A stretch of 64,000 nucleotides of DNA, taken from positions 1 through 64,000 of the forward strand of contig JAQWPL010000024.1 of NCBI GenBank assembly GCA_029245395.1. The letters are read 5' to 3'. Under the pieces are notes generated by a model. It ran no database searches. It saw only the letters and a program-made list of their open reading frames with translations, and had not been told where the DNA came from. The position numbers were made by a program, and so were the translations under genes. Source of the stretch: Gammaproteobacteria bacterium (GTDB lineage: Bacteria > Pseudomonadota > Gammaproteobacteria > Pseudomonadales > Pseudohongiellaceae). Below, piece after piece: positions 1 to 8,406 of the stretch; position 1 is the first letter of the stretch; every line of letters begins with the position of its first letter.

Positions 1-53
1 TTGCGGGTTTTGCGCCGAATGGCTTTAACGAGTGCTTCAGGTGTATCGGTCAT
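1..53 (-). CDS. N-terminus of probable IS3-family transposase OrfA (cut by window edge)
   Basis: Reading leftwards from an ATG at 53, the first 17 residues are MTDTPEALVKAIRRKTR, and the frame is open to the window edge. A good ribosome binding site, AGGAG, lies about 7 nt upstream (complement of 60-64). A short acidic/Thr start followed by a basic KAIRRKTR run resembles the beginning of OrfA proteins of some IS3-type elements, which continue into a helix-turn-helix. That resemblance is from memory of the family, and only 17 residues are visible. The 180 bases to the next gene would then hold the element's end, but I could not identify a convincing terminal inverted repeat. Confidence 0.4.
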   Translation of the reverse strand, partial: MTDTPEALVKAIRRKTR

Positions 54-232
54 AGGTGACTCCTGTATTCATTATTGAATGTACCAGAAGTCTCCCTTAG
101 TATTTAAGGCTAATTGGTCCCATATGTTCTGGCGGGATACAGGTCCCAAATCATCTGACGACTTACAGTGATTAAATTGAAACGAACGTCCTCTGTTGGC
201 CGAAAGCAGCCCTTCAATCACTCCCTGTTAAG

Positions 233-1303
233 TTAACGCAAGCGTTCGAAGGCCCAATTCCCTGACACGTGCACTTCATAAACTGACTTTATTTCACCGT
301 TATCATCGCTATTGAAAATCCAGCCCAAGCCAAAGCTGCTGTCGAAGGCATTTTGCGATTGCGGAACAAGCAAAGATTTTGCTGAATCTGTAATACTGCC
401 AATACCTGAATAGCGAGGTGTTCGGGTCAGAAAAAGTTCGCCTCCTTCCAGTGTCACTTCAGCAGTGATCAAATTTCCCAGCCAGATTCCCTGATAGGTA
501 CCGACATAGGTATCCAGAGTCGTCGCGGGAACAACCACTACTTTTTCTTCAGCTTGAGTAATCTCGCCGTTATAGTGGCGCTGCGCGGTTTCCGATTCAT
601 TGCAAATTTCTTCAAGTATTTCTGGATTGGTATTGAAACGTAGATCAATGGTTGCCTGTACAGGCTCGATGAGTGCGCCAGGATCCTCATAAGTCACTTC
701 AAGGTTAATAAAGCCAAAACTGGTCCGCGTGTAGCGTTCAGTTGTGCGTAGTTGGTCAGTGTGAGGCAGCCCTGAACGTGTCATCCAGGTTTTGTCGTTG
801 TAACCATTGCTCACCACGACCAGAGTGTCGCCTTCCCAATAAGCAGAGGAATATCCCATCCAGGATGGCAGTATGGGATTTTCTACTGGTTCCCGCCCGT
901 CCAGGTGTATTTGCCGGAAAGTCATATCACTGTTGAGTACCGCGATAAAATCTGTTGTCTGCACTATGCGCCTTTGTTGGGCAGCGTATGCGCCTGGTCC
1001 ATCGGGTAAACAGTTAAAACGCGGAGCCTTGGCGAAAAAGCTACGTTCCTGTTCTGCCATGATCTCCCGGGCCCAAGGTTGATATTTAAGTGGGTCAAAC
1101 AGTGTTCCTCGTTCATTTGAGGCAGACCATAAGCCGGAAAAGTCTGTATGCCCGTCAAGGGCGCGAGGAACTGCTGGTGCGGCTCTGTCGATAGTGCCAT
1201 CAGCATTGCGAGGAATCCCGGGGATAGTCCAGTCAAACCACTGTGCACTCAACGGTAAAGATATCGCTAATAATAAAAGTAAAGCTACGATTCGTTGTTG
1301 CAT
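233..1303 (-). CDS. Exported WEGDTL-family protein, function unknown
   Basis: Protein of about 356 residues with a clear signal peptide (basic start, long Leu/Ile/Ala core, cleavage near LSAQ). It belongs to the family repeated nine times in this window. The shared blocks are an FSGLW motif soon after the signal, a single CLPDG cysteine motif, an LDGRE turn, then GYSSAYWEGDTLVV, an ERYTR motif and a DPGA.IEP segment. The ATG at 1303 is preferred over the in-frame GTG at 1312 because GGTGG sits 6 nt before it. It has an extra C-terminal ~100 residues (from about 260) not present in most relatives. It is divergent from the fused relative at 1486. No enzyme motif is recognised. The periplasmic location is inferred from the signal peptide. 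Confidence 0.75.
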   Translation of the reverse strand: MQQRIVALLLLLAISLPLSAQWFDWTIPGIPRNADGTIDRAAPAVPRALDGHTDFSGLWSASNERGTLFDPLKYQPWAREIMAEQERSFFAKAPRFNCLPDGPGAYAAQQRRIVQTTDFIAVLNSDMTFRQIHLDGREPVENPILPSWMGYSSAYWEGDTLVVVSNGYNDKTWMTRSGLPHTDQLRTTERYTRTSFGFINLEVTYEDPGALIEPVQATIDLRFNTNPEILEEICNESETAQRHYNGEITQAEEKVVVVPATTLDTYVGTYQGIWLGNLITAEVTLEGGELFLTRTPRYSGIGSITDSAKSLLVPQSQNAFDSSFGLGWIFNSDDNGEIKSVYEVHVSGNWAFERLR

Positions 1304-1485
1304 AGTAACCACCGTTTTAAAAATGATTATTTAATTATTGGCCTGGATTTTCCTAGTTTATAGTGATCACCTCTTTTTTCCTATTTGGCTTTATGCTCGT
1401 GCCTATTAATGCGTATGCTTGAGGGTGGATTACCCGGGATTGGTGGTTTACTATTTCTAACCTTGGAGTATCAGTTGGGGCAGTC

Positions 1486-2532
1486 ATGACAACAAGACTT
1501 GGTCAATTCATCGTATTCACTCTCGGAGTAATCGTTGGGGTTCCATCCCTGGCGCATCATTCGACGGCCGAGTACGACAACAACACGATCACCGAAGCCG
1601 AAGGCACGGTTGTGGATGTCTCCTGGTTCAATCCTCATGTACGCCTGACGGTCAGCACGGAAGCCTTTGATGGCGAGACCATGTTATGGGAACTTGAAGG
1701 GATGGGCGTCATGCGTCTGGATCGTGCTGGCATCCCCAGAGACCTTGTCAGTATAGGCACGACCGTTCGTTTCGCCGGCAATCCCTCGACACGGCGTAGC
1801 CGCCATATGTATGTCACTAACGTGCTCATGCCGGATGGACAGGAAATACTCTTACGTACGACTTCGGAACCACGTTGGTCGGAGGATCTCATCAGCATCC
1901 GCGGGGGGTCGGTCATCGATCCGGCCCTGGTAACGGCGGATCAGCCAGAAGGTATTTTTCGCGTTTGGGTCCCCGCCGGTAATCAGGCACCTGCATGGGC
2001 AGCAGACCCGCCACTTACAGCAGCAGCGCGTGCGGCGCGTGATGCTTACGATCCGACTCGAGACGATCCGCTATTGGACTGCACGGCACCCGGTATGCCA
2101 CGTTTGATTTCACGTGCAGGAGGCCATCCCCTGCGTTTCAGTATGCGCAATGAAGATATTATCCTGGGAAACGAGTATTTTGCTGTTGAACGTCTCGTGC
2201 GCATGGATGGTAGTTCAGCCCCGGCCGGTCTCGAACCAACACCCTTGGGATATTCTACCGGCCGCTGGGAAAACGGCGACCTCGTAATAACAACGACACA
2301 CATCGACTGGCCTTACTTCCAGCTCTATGGACTCGAGGGTGTACCGCAAAGCAACGCTGTAGAGCTTGTTGAGCGATTTATGTTCGATGAATCCAGCGAT
2401 ACGCTGAGCTATAACATTACCGTGACTGATCCTGAGACCTTTACGCAGACCTTAACGGCTGAAGACTATATTCAGTTCCGCTGGGAGCCGGGTCTTTATT
2501 TTCTGCCCTATGAATGTGTGATGGTACGCTAA
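1486..2532 (+). CDS. Exported fusion of a DUF6152-like domain and a WEGDTL-family domain
   Basis: 348 residues. After a signal peptide ending LAHH, residues 24-125 match the DUF6152 pattern: HHSTAEYD, then GTVVDVSWFNPH, a WELEG strand, an R.G.PRD block and a MPDGQE turn. From about residue 150 the chain becomes a WEGDTL-family domain, with DCTAPGMPR, a MDG turn, GYSTGRWENGDLVI, VERF and TVTDPETF, ending in a LPYECVMV strand. Elsewhere in the window these two domains are made by separate neighbouring genes, so this fusion is evidence that they work as one unit. A second fusion of the same order is at 18022-19068. The segment is somewhat richer in GC-ending codons than its neighbours. Biochemical role unknown. 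Confidence 0.8.
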   Translation: MTTRLGQFIVFTLGVIVGVPSLAHHSTAEYDNNTITEAEGTVVDVSWFNPHVRLTVSTEAFDGETMLWELEGMGVMRLDRAGIPRDLVSIGTTVRFAGNPSTRRSRHMYVTNVLMPDGQEILLRTTSEPRWSEDLISIRGGSVIDPALVTADQPEGIFRVWVPAGNQAPAWAADPPLTAAARAARDAYDPTRDDPLLDCTAPGMPRLISRAGGHPLRFSMRNEDIILGNEYFAVERLVRMDGSSAPAGLEPTPLGYSTGRWENGDLVITTTHIDWPYFQLYGLEGVPQSNAVELVERFMFDESSDTLSYNITVTDPETFTQTLTAEDYIQFRWEPGLYFLPYECVMVR

Positions 2533-2639
2533 GGATTTCCTCTAATGGAGCCGGTCTGGAATGTCTGCTATTGGTCGAATGCAGACCTAATATCTTATCC
2601 TGATATGATAAATCTTTAACACTGGAAGCAATCAATATT

Positions 2640-3503
2640 ATGTTCATTTTAAAAAAGTGTTTTTTAGTGTTAGTAACTTTGATTATAAGTATTAATTCAG
2701 GGGTAGTTTTGGCGCAACAATTTCCCGATCCCTGGCCCGGACAAAAAAAATTACTCGCAATTGGTGATAGCAGCACTACGTACCAGCATGATTCGGTTTC
2801 TCATGCTTTAGCCACTATCGAGCGCTTGGGAAGGGAAAGTGGGGTGTATGTAACGATTGTCCGAACTGACTCCCAATTGATTACTAAAGAAACAGTAATG
2901 GCGGGTGATCGTCCTGCTTTAAATGCCAAGAATCTTGATTATTTTGATGCAATTTTCTTTTTTGGTGCGGGGCCGGGCAATCTGAGTGACCAACAAATGG
3001 AAGACTTGTTGTCCTTCGTGAGAGACGATGGAAAAGGCTTTGTTGCTGCTCATACGGGTGACAATGCTTTTCAGCAATTCCTAGAATTTCGCGAAATGAT
3101 TGGCGGTCTCTGGAATCATCCCTGGACTAAAAGTGAAAATCTTGAAATTGATCTACCTATAATCGTAGAAGACCCATTATTTCCTGCCATGAGTTCTTTG
3201 CCACCAGTCTTCACTGTTTATGATGAAGCCGCAGTCCATCTGCCTCCTTATTCCAGGAAAAATGTTAGAGTTTTGGCGCGCCTTGATTTAGATAGTGTTG
3301 ATCATAATTTGGCTCGCGATCCTAATGCTAATGATGTGCCAATTGCCTGGGCCAAAACCTACGGCAAAGGAAGAACATTTTATTCAACATTGGGTCATTC
3401 TGATCAATCATGGGATAACCCACTGGTTCAGCGCATGTTCTTTGATGCAATACGTTGGTCAATGGGGTTGGTTGAAGGTGATGCTACTCCACTTGGTGAT
3501 TAA
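2640..3503 (+). CDS. Exported ThuA-like (trehalose utilisation / class I amidotransferase-like fold) protein
   Basis: 287 residues with a signal peptide ending VVLAQQ. The body follows the ThuA layout: a first strand KKLLAIGDSST, a long helix with LERLGRESG, FDAIFFFGAG at the second strand, LLSFVRDDGKGFVAAHTG (the loop equivalent to the nucleophile elbow), then YGKGRTFYSTLGHS and a terminal NPLVQRMFFDAIRW helix. ThuA-like proteins are often linked to carbohydrate metabolism, and many exported copies lack a demonstrated activity. The ATG has a GGAAG site about 11 nt upstream. Base composition is AT-richer than the preceding gene. Confidence 0.75.
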   Translation: MFILKKCFLVLVTLIISINSGVVLAQQFPDPWPGQKKLLAIGDSSTTYQHDSVSHALATIERLGRESGVYVTIVRTDSQLITKETVMAGDRPALNAKNLDYFDAIFFFGAGPGNLSDQQMEDLLSFVRDDGKGFVAAHTGDNAFQQFLEFREMIGGLWNHPWTKSENLEIDLPIIVEDPLFPAMSSLPPVFTVYDEAAVHLPPYSRKNVRVLARLDLDSVDHNLARDPNANDVPIAWAKTYGKGRTFYSTLGHSDQSWDNPLVQRMFFDAIRWSMGLVEGDATPLGD

Positions 3504-3584
3504 TCAAACATGGATAGATTACAATTATTAAGAACCGCTATTGACTGAATGTAAACAACAATCATATTGATTAACTGGAATATT

Positions 3585-4430
3585 ATGAGACGAAGAAATT
3601 TAACGGACTGTTCAGCATTCATTGTAACCATTCCTTTACTTGCACTTTGCTTGGTACCGTTTCACTTGAGTGCCCAATGGATCGGTTATCCGACTGCAAA
3701 TGTACCGCGCAACGCTGATGGGTCTGTGGACATGCAGGCACCATCACCGCTTATGAGTAGCGGCAGGCCGAATTTGTCCGGCATCTGGATTTCAGACCGG
3801 ACACCAGAGGGTGAGGAAACACCAAGCGACGGTTTCAGACTTTCTTCATCACGTCAGATGGCGAATCTGGGCGTGGATTTACCTGACGGCTTGCCTTACC
3901 AGGACTGGTTGATACCCATCGTGGAAGAGCGCACTAACAACCTGGCCATCAACGATCCTCATATTCGATGCATCCCCGATAATTTTCTGCGCGCTTACGG
4001 CCTTCCGCATATGTTGAAATTTGTGCATACGCCAAAAATTATATTAGTGCTCAATGAAATGAATGCCGGCTATCGCCAGGTGTTTACAGATGGAAGGGCG
4101 CTGCCGGATTCTCCCACACCTTCCTTTCAGGGTTATTCAACGGCAAATTGGTCTGGCGATACGCTGATCATTGACACTATCGGGGTGCGTGATGATACCT
4201 GGATCGATTGGAATGGCAGCGTGATAACAGAGAACGCCAAAGTGCGTGAAGAAATCACTCGCCTTGATTATGGTCACCTGGAAATAAAAGTCACTGTGGA
4301 TGATCCGGTGGCGTATACCGAACCATGGTCGGCGACACTTACGCAGCGGCTTGTTGTCGATGCTGAGTTAATTGATGAAATATGTTTGGAAAATGAGCGG
4401 TTTGTTGAGCATATGAATTTGCCCTTTTAA
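3585..4430 (+). CDS. Exported WEGDTL-family protein
   Basis: About 281 residues. Start taken at ATG 3585, which puts the MRRRN basic run directly before the hydrophobic signal core (cleavage near LSAQ). An upstream TTG at 3567 would add six residues. Family blocks: IPRNADG-like VPRNADG, LSGIWIS, an RCIPDNF cysteine motif, QVFTDGRAL, GYSTANWSGDTLII, EEITR and TVDDPVAYTEPW. It is followed after 37 bases by a DUF6152-like gene, the usual partner arrangement. It appears related to the protein at 233-1303, sharing the QW...NADG N-terminal motif. Function unknown. Confidence 0.75.
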   Translation: MRRRNLTDCSAFIVTIPLLALCLVPFHLSAQWIGYPTANVPRNADGSVDMQAPSPLMSSGRPNLSGIWISDRTPEGEETPSDGFRLSSSRQMANLGVDLPDGLPYQDWLIPIVEERTNNLAINDPHIRCIPDNFLRAYGLPHMLKFVHTPKIILVLNEMNAGYRQVFTDGRALPDSPTPSFQGYSTANWSGDTLIIDTIGVRDDTWIDWNGSVITENAKVREEITRLDYGHLEIKVTVDDPVAYTEPWSATLTQRLVVDAELIDEICLENERFVEHMNLPF

Positions 4431-4467
4431 GCAGGGATAAAGGATAAAAATAAAGGTTTATAAAATT

Positions 4468-4857
4468 ATGATACGGAAAATTACTTTTTTATTATTAACA
4501 GCGTTTTCTTTAACGGCAACTGCGCATCATTCTTTTCCTGCACAGTATGATATTAATCAACCTGTCGAACTAAGCGGCACCGTGACGGAAGTGCAGTGGA
4601 CCAATCCGCATATTTTTATCATGGTGGATGTGGTGGACGAGGAAACCAGTGAAACGGTGAATTGGATACTCGAACTGGGCGGCCCCAACACCTTGCTCAG
4701 GCTGGGATGGAAGCGGGATTCACTGAAACCTGATGACCGTGTTATGGTCGAAGGCAGCCTGGCAAGAAATGGCACGCCGCTAGTGAACGCAACAACAATT
4801 ATCATGGAAGCAACGGGTAAGCGGATGTTGGCGGGATCGAGTCGGGATGCGCAGTAA
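4468..4857 (+). CDS. Exported DUF6152-like protein
   Basis: 129 residues with a signal peptide ending TATA. The mature protein starts HHSFPAQYD, then GTVTEVQWTNPHIFI, a WILELGGPNTLLR strand-turn, GWKRDSLKPGD-like spacing (KPDD) and SLARNG. These blocks define the small all-beta DUF6152 family as I know it. The paired N-terminal histidines could bind metal, but that is inference. It is probably cotranscribed with the WEGDTL-family gene before it. The stop codon abuts a tandem heptamer repeat. Confidence 0.8.
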   Translation: MIRKITFLLLTAFSLTATAHHSFPAQYDINQPVELSGTVTEVQWTNPHIFIMVDVVDEETSETVNWILELGGPNTLLRLGWKRDSLKPDDRVMVEGSLARNGTPLVNATTIIMEATGKRMLAGSSRDAQ

Positions 4858-4935
4858 CAAGAGGCAAGAGGCAAAAGGCAAGAGACAAGAGGCAAGAGGC
4901 AAGAGGCAAGAGACAAGAGGAAAGAGACAAGAGGA
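4858..4935. repeat. Tandem heptamer repeat (CAAGAGR)n
   Basis: About eleven imperfect 7-bp units of CAAGAGG/CAAGAGA starting directly after the stop codon of the DUF6152 gene. The frame through the repeat stays open into the next gene and would encode a basic KRQEARG-type heptad. The gene's own signal peptide and ribosome site lie downstream, so the repeat is most likely untranslated leader. A second array of the same unit is at 20228-20290. Confidence 0.85.
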
Positions 4936-5047
4936 AAAAGATAAGACGTCGGAATGCGGGCTTTGCCTTTTCCGACAGGAAGAAACATTTAGCCGCTTTG
5001 GCGGGCTCAAGACTCACATTTACTATATTTCAGGAGCAAGCTATCAA

Positions 5048-5965
5048 ATGAAAGTTCGAAACGTGCAATTGGTTCTTTGGCTTATGGTTAGTTGCCTTTT
5101 AGTAGAAGCAGCAGCCCAGGATTTTACCGCTGGCGAGCCTTTGGGTTCTGTTAATGAAGCCGGTCAAAAGATGGTGATGACCGATAACGTGAAAGTCTTC
5201 GGCAGTTTTCATTTTACCGAGAGCTGTACTTTTGATCCGAACAAAAATCTGATCCTTGCCATGAATGCAGGTAATCGAGGGGAAGGTGATGCACCTGATG
5301 GTTTTGTCTCCCTGATCAATCCCGATGGCAGTGTGCATACAGCGAAATGGATTGGTGCCTCCCGTGATGGACTTGAGCTTGAAAACCCCCTTGGTAGTGC
5401 CGTGCAAGGGAGTGTGCTCTATACAGTCGATGAAGGTTACTTGCGTTCATTTGACCTGGGCAGCGGACAACCCCTGGAGTCGATAGCTGTGCCCGGTTCA
5501 ACTATATTAAATGGTATCGCTGTAGCGAGTGATGGCACCGCCTATATTTCAAATTCCCGTGAACCGGAGCTTATCTACAAAGTCACGGCGGATGGGTCGA
5601 GTTCTGTGTTTGCCGAAGGTGGCGATATTAATGTCCCCAATGGCGTGGCAATGGATCAAGACGGCAACGTGGTAGTGATTAATATCGGTAACAATGCGGT
5701 GATTACCTATAATCCGAATGGTGAAGTAGTTCGAACAGAGCGCGCCGCGGAAGCGGGCAATGACGGCGTTGTTGTCACTGCTGATGGCACCAAATATGTG
5801 AGCAGTGTCCGCTTTGGCAGTGTATCCCGCATCAGGCCAGGCCAGGAGGCTGAGGTCATCGCTTCAGGTATCCCCAGTGCCGCTTCCATGTGTTACGACT
5901 CAGTGCAGAATCAACTGGTGATTCCGCTGAACCCGAATAATGCGCTGGCGATTATCAAGCTTTAA
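5048..5965 (+). CDS. Exported SMP-30/NHL-type beta-propeller protein
   Basis: 305 residues from ATG 5048, chosen because AGGAG lies 12 nt upstream and a signal peptide (VLWLMVSCLLVEAAAQ) follows. The open frame extends back to 4847 through the heptamer repeat. Repeated strands such as NLILAMNAGN, GTAYISNSREPELIYKV, GNVVVINIGNNAVITYN and GTKYVSSVRFGSVSRI are spaced about 45 residues apart, as in six-bladed gluconolactonase/NHL propellers. Such proteins bind or hydrolyse small ligands (often lactones) in the periplasm. I see no decisive catalytic residues. It is a much smaller, ordinary relative of the two Sec-containing propellers later in the window. Confidence 0.7.
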   Translation: MKVRNVQLVLWLMVSCLLVEAAAQDFTAGEPLGSVNEAGQKMVMTDNVKVFGSFHFTESCTFDPNKNLILAMNAGNRGEGDAPDGFVSLINPDGSVHTAKWIGASRDGLELENPLGSAVQGSVLYTVDEGYLRSFDLGSGQPLESIAVPGSTILNGIAVASDGTAYISNSREPELIYKVTADGSSSVFAEGGDINVPNGVAMDQDGNVVVINIGNNAVITYNPNGEVVRTERAAEAGNDGVVVTADGTKYVSSVRFGSVSRIRPGQEAEVIASGIPSAASMCYDSVQNQLVIPLNPNNALAIIKL

Positions 5966-5969
5966 GCAA

Positions 5970-6530
5970 ATGGGGACAGAACTATCAATCGCCGCATTGC
6001 AAGATTCCGATATTCAGGAGATTGCAAAATTACAGGAAGAAAACCTGCGTGCAAATCTTACTGCTGAACAGATGCTCGATGGCTATTTATCACTAGGGTT
6101 TTCTGATGAACAGTTCAGGGCATTTAATCGTGATCTGGGTGTAGTAGTGGCAAGGGCGGAAGGGAAGGTGGTTGGTTATTGCTGTGTTTCAAGCGCGACA
6201 TTTAACGCGCCGTTTCCGATTCTCGATCAAATCGTATCTGGACTAAGTGATTATGATATTCCCGGTGCTGATGAAAAGCCGACAGAAACAACAACAAGTA
6301 TTTATGGTCCAGCCTGTATTGCAAAAGACTATCGGGGCCAGGGAGTCCTGAAATTTTTATTTGACCAGGCCGTTACACTCTCTGTTGTTGCTGGATATGC
6401 TTTTTGTTTCTCTTTTGTTTCTGTTGAAAATCAGCGCTCCCTGGTGGCACATTTAAAACTACCTTTCCAGGAAGTAGGCAAAGTGTCATTCAATGAGAAT
6501 GAATACAGTGTCATTGCCTGCAAAATTTAA
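5970..6530 (+). CDS. GNAT-type N-acetyltransferase
   Basis: About 186 residues from the ATG at 5970, which follows the previous stop by a few bases. The acetyl-CoA loop is recognisable as ACIAKDYRGQGVLKFLFDQA (R/Q-x-x-G-x-G/A pattern RGQGVL). Before it are a VVGYCCVSS strand and after it a CFSFVSVENQRSLVAHLKL helix typical of GNAT motif B. Substrate unknown. No signal peptide, so cytoplasmic. It converges with the minus-strand peroxiredoxin-like gene, with stop codons only 7 nt apart. Confidence 0.7.
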   Translation: MGTELSIAALQDSDIQEIAKLQEENLRANLTAEQMLDGYLSLGFSDEQFRAFNRDLGVVVARAEGKVVGYCCVSSATFNAPFPILDQIVSGLSDYDIPGADEKPTETTTSIYGPACIAKDYRGQGVLKFLFDQAVTLSVVAGYAFCFSFVSVENQRSLVAHLKLPFQEVGKVSFNENEYSVIACKI

Positions 6531-6536
6531 ACTCTG

Positions 6537-7004
6537 TTAGCCGCTGTCTCTCTTGTTCAAAAACTGAATCAATACCAGAGCTTCATCCGGATCTATTCTA
6601 CCCAGTGGGGATGAACTGTAGGTTGAAGAATAAATATGCCCTGTGTTGTTAACCACAAATTCAGTGGGCTGGATAAAATTGCGCCGCTCTTCCCAAAAAG
6701 ATCCCAGGGTATTGCCAAGCTCACGTTCAACTCCCCAGGCTACAGGAAATGTTAGTGAACCAAAGACTTCTTCAGTTTTTTCAAGCGGGTCAACACTTGC
6801 CGCAATAATACTGGTATTTAACGTTTTGAATTTATCTAATCTTTGCTGATACGCGTCTAACAGACGACGGCAAAAAGGTCACCAGTGGCCCCGGTAGAAA
6901 AGAATAATGGCATATTTTGTTTGAATGTCTGCAGGCAAATTCAATGTATCAGATTCGCCGATGTTCAAAGTGAAGTCTGGTAGCTGGTCGCCGTTATTTA
7001 ACAT
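6537..7004 (-). CDS. Peroxiredoxin-like selenoprotein with UxxC active site (in-frame TGA = Sec)
   Basis: Reading minus from ATG 7004 gives 155 residues with one TGA at codon 42 (6881-6879). The site reads FYRGHW-U-PFCRRLL, exactly where AhpC/TSA-type peroxiredoxin-like proteins carry WCPFC or WCPYC, so U42 replaces the peroxidatic Cys and C45 is the second thiol. The fold continues with IIAASVDPLEKTEEV, FPVAWGVERELGN, a FIQPTEFVVNNTGHI strand pair and a terminal helix. No signal peptide, so cytoplasmic. Predicted role: thiol-dependent reduction of peroxides. Prx-like UxxC selenoproteins are an established group. A 5-bp hairpin with its loop 17 nt after the TGA serves as candidate SECIS. If TGA were a stop, neither half would be a sensible protein. 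The Shine-Dalgarno sequence is weak. Confidence 0.88.
6854..6866 (-). promoter_or_regulatory. Candidate bacterial SECIS hairpin of the Prx-like selenoprotein gene
   Basis: On the minus strand, 5-bp stem CGTCT/AGACG closed by loop GTT. The loop begins 17 nt after the TGA codon (6881-6879) and its first base is G, which fits the known requirements for SelB-bound SECIS elements (UGA-to-loop distance and an early loop G). The stem is short, so this assignment rests on its position as much as on its stability. Confidence 0.55.
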
Positions 7005-7064
7005 AATTTTTTATCCACATGCGTAAAAATCGAGGTCAGAACACAATTTATTATCAGCTTCGCC

Positions 7065-7149
7065 CGGCGGAGATCGGCCTGCGGCCTCTTCCGCCCTACA
7101 AAACTTCGCTGATCCAATGTAGGGCGGAAGAGCGAAGCGATCTCCGCCG
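7065..7149. repeat. Pair of inverted REP-like palindromes
   Basis: Two copies of a ~32-bp palindromic unit (GGGCGGAAGAG...GATCTCCGCC) in opposite orientations, 7065-7100 and 7118-7149, between the start of the Prx-like gene and the 3' end of the thiolase gene. A third copy is at 13682-13711. The unit looks like a dispersed extragenic palindrome. It could also act as a transcription barrier after the minus-strand thiolase. Confidence 0.75.
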
Positions 7150-7192
7150 AGGAAATCAAAAAAGTAAAAAGAAAGCCGATGTCTCCCTTTAA

Positions 7193-8398
7193 TTAAACCT
7201 TTTCAAGCCCAATAGCTACACCTTGCCCTACACCAACACACATCGCCGCAATACCTTTTTTGGCACCGGTGTTACTCATTTGTAAGGCTATGGTGCCGGT
7301 GATTCGTGCGCCCGAAGCGCCAAGTGGATGACCTAGCGCAATGGCACCCCCATTGGGATTAATAAAGTCAGCATCATCCGGTAAGCCAAGAGCGCGAGTC
7401 GAAGCCAATGCCTGGCAGGCGAAGGCTTCGTTGAATTCGAATAGATCAATGTCGTTGATAGTAAGATTGAAACGTTCGCACAGTTTTTGTGTGGCCGGTG
7501 CCGGGCCGTAACCCATAATGCGCGGTGCAAGACCCGCGCTGGCACCACCGATAATTTTTACCAGTGGTGTCAGTCCATATTTGGTTACGGCTTCTTCTGA
7601 TGCAATGAGCAGAGCAGCGGCGCCGTCATTAATACCGGAAGCATTACCAGCCGTTACCGAGCCCCCTTCACGAAATAGTGTGCCCAGCTTTGCCAGGGCT
7701 TCAGCAGTAGTATCAGGGCGGGGATGTTCGTCAGTCTCTACGATAATGTCGTCACTCTTGCGCTGGGGTATTGCCACCGGGCAGATTTCCTGCGCCAACC
7801 GGTCACTTGCTATAGCGGCACCTGCTTTTTGTTGGGAGCGCAGGGCAAAGGTATCCTGATCTTCTCGATTGATGTTAAATTCTTCAGCCACATTTTCCGC
7901 CGTTTCGCCCATGGAGTCAGTGCCGTACATGGCCTGCATCTTTGGGTTGATAAAGCGCCAGCCCAGGGAGGTTTCATAAATTTCTGCCTTGCGGCTGAAC
8001 GCGGCATCGGCTTTTGGCATCACCAGCGGCGCACGGCTCATGCTTTCTACTCCACCGGCAATAAACAAATCACCTTCGCCGGCTTTGATCTGACGCGCTG
8101 CCATAATCACAGCATCCATACTCGAGGCGCATAAACGGTTCACGGTGAGTCCCGGTACTTCCTGTGGTAGACCGGCCAACAATAACGCCATGCGCGCTAC
8201 GTTGCGATTGTCTTCACCCGCCTGATTGGTGTTGCCCAGGAAGACATCATCCAGCGCACCCCAGTCCAGAGAGTCATGGCGAGCCATAAGTGCTTTGAGA
8301 GGTAGGGCGGCCAGATCGTCTGTACGTACAGACGACAAAGCGCCACCGTAGCGGCCGAAGGGCGTACGAATATAGTCACAAATATAGGCAGTAGTCAT
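7193..8398 (-). CDS. pcaF: 3-oxoadipyl-CoA thiolase (acetyl-CoA acyltransferase)
   Basis: 401 residues, the normal thiolase length. Nucleophile Cys90 lies in NRLCASSMD, the histidine loop reads GGAIALGHPLGASGARI, and the acid/base Cys lies in CVGVGQG near the C-terminus. The N-terminal RTPFGRYGGALS.VRTDDL pattern and the GLTVNRLC spacing are like PcaF-type thiolases, which cleave 3-oxoadipyl-CoA to succinyl-CoA and acetyl-CoA. The neighbouring CoA-transferase and maleylacetate reductase supply the matching substrate, so the 3-oxoadipyl assignment is stronger than sequence alone would give. It is last in a minus-strand run (10105 to 7193), separated by only 8 bases from the GFA gene. Confidence 0.85.
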   Translation of the reverse strand: MTTAYICDYIRTPFGRYGGALSSVRTDDLAALPLKALMARHDSLDWGALDDVFLGNTNQAGEDNRNVARMALLLAGLPQEVPGLTVNRLCASSMDAVIMAARQIKAGEGDLFIAGGVESMSRAPLVMPKADAAFSRKAEIYETSLGWRFINPKMQAMYGTDSMGETAENVAEEFNINREDQDTFALRSQQKAGAAIASDRLAQEICPVAIPQRKSDDIIVETDEHPRPDTTAEALAKLGTLFREGGSVTAGNASGINDGAAALLIASEEAVTKYGLTPLVKIIGGASAGLAPRIMGYGPAPATQKLCERFNLTINDIDLFEFNEAFACQALASTRALGLPDDADFINPNGGAIALGHPLGASGARITGTIALQMSNTGAKKGIAAMCVGVGQGVAIGLEKV

Positions 8399-8406
8399 TG
8401 GTAAAC

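Noticed and set aside
4858-4935. CRISPR-like array
   Set aside because: Units are 7 bp and contiguous, with no spacers. No cas genes in the window.
4847-5047. N-terminal extension of the SMP-30-like gene through the heptamer repeat
   Set aside because: It would encode a very basic, repetitive segment in front of an intact signal peptide. AGGAG before the ATG at 5048 marks the real start.
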